A stretch of DNA of 64,000 nt, taken from contig CAWZYM010000214.1 of NCBI GenBank assembly GCA_963966185.1, positions 507,501-571,500 on the forward strand, given 5' to 3'. Shown here piece by piece: positions 58,301 through 64,000 of the stretch. Under the pieces are notes generated by a model. The model was not told the DNA's origin and searched no databases. It saw only the letters and a list, made by a program, of their open reading frames with translations. Positions within the stretch are counted from its first letter, which is position 1; every line of letters begins with the position of its first letter. A program made the position numbers and the translations under genes. The DNA comes from Rhabditoides inermis (taxonomy: Eukaryota; Nematoda; Chromadorea; Rhabditida; Rhabditidae).

Positions 58301-59742
58301 ATCTGTAGAAAAGCTTTAGCGACGTCTCCAGTGAGCATGATTTTGTGTAGGCGAGTGCGAAGCAGGGTGCCACAAAGGCTAGGTAGTAGTGTCGGTCCGG
58401 GGAACAGCGCATTGTTCAGCGACTGTTCGCCGCGTGCTTTGCTTGATGCGTCGAAAACTATGCGGAGTTTAGTAGTTGCAGAGCCTGGTTTTACAACTGG
58501 CTGATGAGGCATTAAGTACGTTTTACCAGGCGTGTGGTGGTGCGGCGCGATCTCTATTATGCCCGCTGCAAGCTGCTCTTGAAATATTCTATCGTATTCT
58601 TTCCACAGTTCTCGTTTATGAAATTGCTGTCTATGTTGACTCTTTAGTCGTTGATATGCCATGTTGTAGTTTGTAGCTATTGCTGGATTAGCTTCCCTCC
58701 ACGGGAATTGAATGTGAATGCCTTCTTTGTCCTTGATGACGGTATTTTTGAAATGCGTGATTACTCGCTTGTTTTCATCATCACGTGATTGCGTTTCTTC
58801 TGTGTGTGTAATACCGACGCCTTCTAAGTCCCAATATTGTTGCAGGTTGATTACGTGTACGTGGTGGGTCGGCGCCGCAGGGTCGCTACCTTCTACTCTG
58901 GCGGCCAGCGCGCCAAGTACGGTGGGTGTCACTCTCAATCCAGATGGTAGATCGGTGGGCGCGAGCGGCTTGCAAATTGTATTTATGTAATTCTGTCCAA
59001 TCAATATGTCAGCTTCTATGTTTGCTTGTTTGTATTCGTGTACGCGTATATTATGTTGATCGGCTGCGGTTTTGTCGATTGCAGGTAGCTGGTAGGTAGC
59101 GATGTTGCTTGCGATGTTATTTATTGTTCGGAGATTCAGCAGTAGTGGATTTGAATCGGTTTCCATTTCGCATTGAACAATATGTGATATTACTTGCGTG
59201 GTTTTGCCATCTAGCAGGTTAAATGTTTGCTTCTCGCTCTTTATCGGTTTCAACCCCAGCTGCTTTGCAATACGGTTGTTGATCAATGAGGTAGTGGCAC
59301 CACTGTCTAGCAGTACGTTAGCGATGGCTGTCTTGTTGTTATATGGGTTGCGAATAGTTGCGGGAACAACCATCAAATATGCACGCTCGCTCGATTGATT
59401 AGATAACACGGTGTCATTGATTATTTGATCGAATGTTATTTCAGGCGGTGACTGATTGCCGGATGTGGTGAGCGGCTCGACGATGTGCGACTGGAGCGGG
59501 GTGAGTTGGTCGTTGATTATTTCATTATTGCGGGTATCATCATTTATTGTAGTGGCGGCTGTGTCGGCTGCAGGCGGCAAAGCAGTGGTGCGGCAGGAGT
59601 GTGTGTTAGGTAGGTGGCTCGTTTCTTTTATTGTTTCTGCGATGTTATGAGAATAACATGGTTGCGGTAGTTTTTGCGAGTTGTGTGTAACTGTTTGTGC
59701 GATGTGTTCTGACTTAGTAGCGAAAGTTGTCAATCTCTCCAT
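55370..59742 (-). CDS. pol: BEL/Pao Pol polyprotein (protease, RT, RNase H, integrase), frameshifted
   Basis: Segment 1 (59742-57505): aspartic protease with LLDSGATTSLIN, then RT with LRIVFDASSKARG, LTGDVAKAFLQIRL, RRLPFGINASPFIL and YVDNAIFG, then the start of RNase H (ATFVDASNNAYG). Segment 2 (about 57530-56400): the rest of RNase H (IFTDNMSCLQWLKGD), then an integrase HHCC finger (HHEKCMHSG ... CTICKR). Segment 3 (about 56410-55370): integrase core with SDNMSTF and an HYERF glutamate, plus the C-terminal domain. One frameshift lies near 57510-57530 and another near 56400-56412. YVDN in place of YVDD at the RT active site should be noted. The N-terminus overlaps the end of Gag in another frame. 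Confidence 0.88.
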
Positions 59743-61444
59743 TCAGGCCTGCCTCGCACTCCTCTTCGTCCGGCCGCGCCGCGGGGCGGTCGCCGTCCGG
59801 GTCGGGCACAGGGGCGTGCTCGTCAAGAGCGGCGTGGACGAGCTGTGCGTCGTCATGAGCAGGTGAGTAGTGGTCTTGTGTCATGTGGATGTGTTGGGGG
59901 CGCGCGTTGGTGGGGGTGTAGCCGGTAGTGGTGGTGCTGTTGTACTTATTCGCATTGTGGCTGTTGTGGTACTGCGACTTGTTGCGCGTATGGTTGTTGT
60001 TCACTTGCTTGTAGCAGATGCGCGTGTTGTGCGGACCATTGCAATTGTTGCAGTTGTTCCACGAGCACGTAGAAGAAGTGTGTCCGGTTTGGAAACACTT
60101 TGCGCATGCGCGAGATAGACGCACAATCTGCATGAGCGCATAGCACAAGTGGTTGTTGTTGCACGAGCTGGCGTGGTGGCTGGTACTGTAACAAAGCAGA
60201 CAGCGGTCTGCAGGGTGGTTGCTGGGTGGGGTGGTGTTGTTCGTGGCTTGGTGAGCCTGCGGGTTGTTATTGTGGTGTGCGGGGCTGCTCATGCGGGTTG
60301 AGGGAGAGGGGTTGTTGCGCGCAAGGCACACAGTGTCCTCCTTGACCTTGCTGGTCCGTACCTGCAGAACGTCTTCGTCAACGCGTATGTTTTTGTCGAT
60401 GAGGGCCATGGTCTCATCGACTGAGAGCACATTCCCCTCGCTGCCCTTCTCGGTAATGACCTTTTGCACTTCATATTGCACACGCTGCGAGAACTTAGGC
60501 AAGATGATGCGTTGCGACATGGCTGAGAGGGCGGGGTCTTTCTGGTTGTCTCGCATGAGACTGCTGCTGCGCTTGACTGCGTCAAGAAGTAGCTGGCACT
60601 GGGTGAAGTTGGCGCGGTTCTTGATGATGTCGTCGTTGTCGGTGGCTGCTTCCATCTGTTCTAGTTTGCGCCACAGACGGTGCTGGGTCTCAACCGGGTT
60701 GTCATATTTTTTCTTTAGCATAGCAATTGCGGTAGCGTACTGAGCTCCCTGGCGGGGGAGGGATGCGGCAAGTGCGGGGTCAGCGGCGCAGCGGTTGATG
60801 AGGTACAGCAATTTCTCGGTGTCGCCCATGTCAGTGCGGGTGTGCACCACGTTCTCATAGACATCCCAGAACTGCTGGAAACCCTCGGGGGTTCCGTCGA
60901 AGGGAGGCACCTCGATCGGTTTCATATTGATTCGCATTTTATTTTCAGGCGCGACTAGCTGCGGGTTGCCGGGTGCGTGATGTACGGACGCCTGCGAGAC
61001 GGATAGCTGCTGCTGCTGGGTGAGTGCCATCTGCACGTTGATCTGCGCGTTGAGCAGCTCGCGCTGCTTCTCATGCAGCTCATTCTCGCGCTCTTCCTCC
61101 TTCATGGTCTTGCGCTCAATGTCGCTTGCCTGCGCGATCTCGATGATGTCTTCCGCGGCACTGATGATGTCCGCGAATCGCTCGGTGTTATCATAAGTGT
61201 TGAACTCGGTCGCCTTGTCATCGGCATACGCGTCATTCTCGATCTCGTTGCGCTTAACAACTAGCTTATCGAGCGCGGTAGTGAGGGCGGTGAGCATGAC
61301 CGCGCGGCGGGTGTTGGTAGATTGCGTGTCTTCGTACACCGCCTTTGTCTGCGCGGTAGCATCAATCAGTTTGTTCTTGTACCTCGTTAGCACGCCTTTA
61401 TCACTCGGCCTCATGCAATCAGACATTTTTTGCAGGAGTGGCAA
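59714..61444 (-). CDS. gag: BEL/Pao Gag-like protein
   Basis: 576 residues, open. N-terminal coiled-coil-like part, a DUF1759-type core (PPFDGTPEGFQQFWDVYENV, EKLLYLINRCAADPALAASL), then cysteine/histidine knuckles near the C-terminus (CLLCYSTSHHASSC, CAKCFQTGHTSSTC, CNNCNGPHNTRIC). Packages element RNA into cytoplasmic particles. A second ATG 18 nt downstream could also start it. Ends 29 bp inside the Pol segment in a different frame. Confidence 0.88.
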   Translation of the reverse strand: MPLLQKMSDCMRPSDKGVLTRYKNKLIDATAQTKAVYEDTQSTNTRRAVMLTALTTALDKLVVKRNEIENDAYADDKATEFNTYDNTERFADIISAAEDIIEIAQASDIERKTMKEEERENELHEKQRELLNAQINVQMALTQQQQLSVSQASVHHAPGNPQLVAPENKMRINMKPIEVPPFDGTPEGFQQFWDVYENVVHTRTDMGDTEKLLYLINRCAADPALAASLPRQGAQYATAIAMLKKKYDNPVETQHRLWRKLEQMEAATDNDDIIKNRANFTQCQLLLDAVKRSSSLMRDNQKDPALSAMSQRIILPKFSQRVQYEVQKVITEKGSEGNVLSVDETMALIDKNIRVDEDVLQVRTSKVKEDTVCLARNNPSPSTRMSSPAHHNNNPQAHQATNNTTPPSNHPADRCLLCYSTSHHASSCNNNHLCYALMQIVRLSRACAKCFQTGHTSSTCSWNNCNNCNGPHNTRICYKQVNNNHTRNKSQYHNSHNANKYNSTTTTGYTPTNARPQHIHMTQDHYSPAHDDAQLVHAALDEHAPVPDPDGDRPAARPDEEECEAGLNGEIDNFRY

Positions 61445-61721
61445 GCGACGACGGGTGGCAAGCAGATGCGGGGATCGATGGAGTGGAGAGCGACCGTGGG
61501 AGGTGGGTGGCGATTGAATTCTGCTTTCGAAAATTCAATCGATAATTGTGCAGTGGGTGGTTACCGCGTATGTACTTGCGATCTAGCGGGATGACGTAAT
61601 ATGGAACCGTATGGTGGCGGTAGCGATATTAAATAGTGGTAACCGTGTGGTGGCGGTTGTAGCAGGTAATAGCAATATATAGGTTCAGGAATGAGACGGG
61701 CTGACCTGGGTTTTCACCAAA

Positions 61722-61733
61722 GCCGATGCACCA
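61722..61733 (-). promoter_or_regulatory. Primer-binding site, tRNA-Gly
   Basis: On the minus strand TGGTGCATCGGC starts one base beyond the 5' LTR. It is complementary to the 3' end (with CCA) of nematode tRNA-Gly as I remember it; tRNA-Gly priming is known for BEL/Pao. Confidence 0.75.
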
Positions 61734-62378
61734 TAAATTGACCTGACACCGGCGGAATCAAGTACTAATCTATTTTGTAGATCAGTAAAATCAATGCGAT
61801 GTGATAGCAATAAAAGGCAACCAAATGGTAGCACAAATTATATGTATTCACGTAGGCAACAAATAAACAATACAATCAATAATCTACGGTATACAATATT
61901 CACGAAATACAACAACAAAACAGCGAGCGGAGTCGCGGTCAAACTAGGAAAACACTGGGGACACTGGGAAACCTGGACACTAACTGGTGGGCACTGGGAA
62001 GTGGTTACCACGGGGAACTAAGAAAACCTGACGACCTATCACGGGAAAACCTAACACTGGAATGGCGTAGAATCCTCCGAGACGAAATCATCTTCCAGGG
62101 GGCGGAGCTTCCGATGGGCGGAGCCGAGAAGTGCACGGGGTGCACACGAGGGCGCGGACGGTGCACACGCGACGGCGACACAAGGACGGAAGACCGCCCG
62201 TAGCGGGTACCAGTAGTGCAGTGTAATTTGTTATTTTGTCAGTTGGGCTTGTATTCGTTCGCGATAAATATAGTTATCATTGATATCGCATGATGATCAG
62301 GGTTGCCTTGTCTGTTGTATGATAAATACGGTAGTGGTTGTAGCCAAGTCGTGACTGCATCAATATGCGGTCGCGACA
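61734..62378 (-). repeat. 5' LTR of the BEL/Pao element
   Basis: 645 bp; matches 54353-54997 by eye. Should contain the element promoter. Confidence 0.92.
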
Positions 62379-62441
62379 AGGAGGAAGGGAGGGAGAGAGG
62401 GAGAGAGGGAGAGAGGGAGGGAGAGAGATCCTTTTTCTCAG

Positions 62442-62666
62442 AAGCCTGTGCAAGGACGCGCTAACGACTCTGCTCTACGCCTCTGTGATCAACCACGTGA
62501 GAGACCACCCACGACGCCTACAGTACCCTGTGACTGCCTGATTCAGGACGAGTTCTTCCGGCTGTCCGACCTGATGAAGCACTCTCGCCAGCCTCTCACC
62601 ATCGGTCAAGTCGCGCTGTGGCTCAAGGAAAACGCGGTCATTCGCAGCAAGAACCCACTTTTCTAA
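62442..62666 (+). pseudogene. Last two exons of the lysine-rich gene (block D)
   Basis: 62442-62496 and 62547-62666 match 33224-33170 and 33119-33000, including the 50-bp intron and the terminal SKNPLF stop. Open, but with no upstream exons in the window: the polypurine array and the BEL/Pao element replace them. Functional status unknown. Confidence 0.7.
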
Positions 62667-63265
62667 CCACTTACAGCACCCCCTATTACAGTACTCTTCA
62701 CCCCACTTCTTACAGTCCCTTCAAACTTGCCTTTTCGTATTCAAATTCTTAGAGAGTGAAGATGTTTTGTCAAGTCGTGGTAATGCCCGATAAAGCGTTT
62801 CACATGTTGAAAAGTTTTTATATTTATATGATTGAATCATGTCAATTCAAACACTATAAGGCTCACTGCAAACTCGCAACTCAAAATCGCTAATCGCAAA
62901 TAGCATATTTGAAGCAACTGTAATCAAATGGCAGTAGAGTTCAGTATCAAATCGCACTCAGAATCGCGCATTACTGTGATTTTGCGATTTGTTATTCTGA
63001 GTGTCGTTTAGTCTCTATCACACGGCACTGTGAACAAAGAAAATTCGACGCGCGGCGCGTTCCGCCGAGGAATCATTTACCTCAAGTTGCCACTCACTTT
63101 CGCGCACTCTCGATTCTTTTCCACTTTCGCGCCGTCTGCCGTCTCTCTGATTGCACCACCTCTCGCGCACTCTCTGTCTTAATCAGTAGAATAAGTCTCG
63201 CAACGAAACCGCTCTAAACGATCTGTCATCGTGCAGCTTCTGTTCAGTTGTGATTTGCCGTGTAT
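62667..63265. other. Spacer, inverted copy of 32664-32999 plus unmatched sequence
   Basis: 62670-63010 mirrors the spacer between the convergent genes of block B. 63020-63260 has no match that I noticed and no gene. Confidence 0.55.
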
Positions 63266-63269
63266 CAGT

Positions 63270-63386
63270 GTCTATCAGCGTGCGCACTCTCCCCCTCTCC
63301 TCCCGCAGTGATGAGAAGTGCGTGCGGGCGTCGCTCTCGCTCACCATATACACCGCTCGCACGTCCGTATTCGCGGTGTGCTTACC
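63270..63386 (-). pseudogene. Last exon of a G7-type receptor (block D)
   Basis: On the minus strand, after GGTTTCAG, the exon matches G7 exon 8 (TDVRAVYMVSESDA) but shifts frame after LREE-type sequence near 63292 because of an extra base in a G-rich run. The rest of the gene would lie beyond the right edge. Confidence 0.7.
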
Positions 63387-63443
63387 CTGAAACCGGTTCG
63401 TACATTTAGACGTTTGAATTGTGAAAGTGTAAGAACGACACTA

Positions 63444-63895
63444 TAGGGCATCACCCCCGTTCATCGTACGACGGTCATTTCGCCGAACGTTTACCAGACA
63501 GCATTTGAGGCATCGATTGCCCGTTATCGGCCCTCGCGAGACCATTCGACCGCGCGATTCGCGCGCTTGGTGGTCTCTTTTTAGGAAAATGAGGGTGATT
63601 TGCAAGTCTAATGAAGCATCGTTCTCCATCTTCTATTGTTAATTACATCATTCGGAATGAAGCAATCTTTACAAAATTTCGATATGTGATGTGTATCAGC
63701 AGTGCTCATCGATCACGAGTGTTCGATTTTTGATTTTCGCCTTTGTTTTTCCAGTTAGAGTCCAAAAACCTTGATTTTGAGTCGATTTCCAATGGGGAAA
63801 ACCCAAAACTTAATTACTCTCTTCAAATTTATTGTACAGCGCCCAGTTTCCTGGAGGAGCTGCCCAGATAGAATGCTCAAAGATATCTAGTGCTC
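63444..63895. mobile_element. Second copy of the TA-flanked MITE (truncated)
   Basis: Begins TAGGGCATCACCCCCGTTCA after TA and mirrors 13598-14100. It sits in the equivalent receptor intron, and its inner end is cut by CT-rich sequence. Confidence 0.75.
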
Positions 63896-64000
63896 GACTC
63901 TCTCTCCTCCCTCTCTCTTCCCCCTCTCTCTCCCCCCTCTCTCTCACCCTCTCTCCCCCACCCTCTCTCTCCCTCTTTGCCCTCTCTCCCCCTCTTCCTC
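63896..64000. repeat. CT-rich array at the window edge
   Basis: Polypyrimidine CTCTCTCCCCC-type sequence continuing past the window, of the same kind as 33238-33505 and the complement of 52545-54352. Confidence 0.85.

Larger units (their letters stand above)
54353..62378 (-). mobile_element. BEL/Pao LTR retrotransposon, full length
   Basis: 8026 bp, transcribed on the minus strand. LTRs of 645 bp each begin TGTCGCGACC in element orientation. A 5-bp target duplication AGGAG (54348-54352 and 62379-62383) flanks it. The LTRs look identical by eye, pointing to recent insertion. A tRNA-Gly primer site and a polypurine tract are in the right places. Gag and Pol are both recognisable; Pol is interrupted by two frameshifts. 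Gene order protease-RT-RNase H-integrase and the DUF1759-like Gag are typical of BEL/Pao. Confidence 0.92.

Overview
The window looks like nuclear DNA of a free-living (rhabditid-type) nematode. The evidence is short spliced exons with small introns ending in TTTTCAG, a tandem array of Sre/Srab-like seven-transmembrane chemoreceptor genes, a BEL/Pao retrotransposon primed by tRNA-Gly, and many small terminal-inverted-repeat elements. The genus cannot be fixed from sequence alone. No bacterial-style genes, CRISPR arrays or rRNA genes were seen, and no tRNA gene is convincing beyond tRNA-derived repeat heads.

Layout. The window is built from repeated copies of one segment. Block A (about 2.8-15.1 kb, + strand) carries receptor genes G1 (1847-4924), G2 (6125-7406), a decayed receptor (10501-11817) and G7 (12121-14277), then a convergent fragment of a lysine-rich gene. 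Block B (about 22.5-37.3 kb, + strand) repeats this order: lysine-rich fragment, decayed G1 copy, intact G2 copy (26888-28165), truncated third gene, intact G7 copy (30488-32554), then the longest copy of the lysine-rich gene (33000-35626, minus strand). Block C is inverted (51.1 down to 43.4 kb), with an intact G2-type gene (49859-51140) and relic exons of the other types. Block D, at the right edge, is also inverted and runs out of the window. A second receptor subtype sits between the blocks: G3 (18440-20147, -), a pseudogene broken by a LINE (37838-38692, -) and G4 (40246-42958, +). The last two are arranged head to head around a large inverted repeat.

A nearly identical 4515-bp tandem duplication (41839-46353 / 46354-50868) cuts through G4 and the G2-type gene. 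It leaves an orphan 3' half of one receptor and a chimeric reading frame at the junction.

Mobile DNA is dense. There is a complete 8.0-kb BEL/Pao element with LTRs that look identical and a 5-bp target duplication, inserted in an expanded polypurine array. There is also a degenerate Penelope-like element with an N-terminal GIY-YIG domain (Naiad-like), a Tc1-type remnant, two LINE 3' ends, a hAT-type non-autonomous element with an 8-bp target duplication, several MITE families, and TTAA-flanked elements enclosing a tRNA-like Pol III promoter. Simple-sequence expansions include about 630 bp of GAA grown from a lysine-coding exon, a 29-bp minisatellite of about 34 units, and 1.8 kb of GGGAGAGA-type polypurine.

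The receptors that remain intact (G2, its copy, the G7 copy, G3, G4 and the minus-strand G2-type gene, with G1 and G7 intact apart from one odd splice site each) are expected to act as chemosensory GPCRs in neuronal cilia. The rest of the window records birth and death of this gene family through segmental duplication, inversion and transposition.
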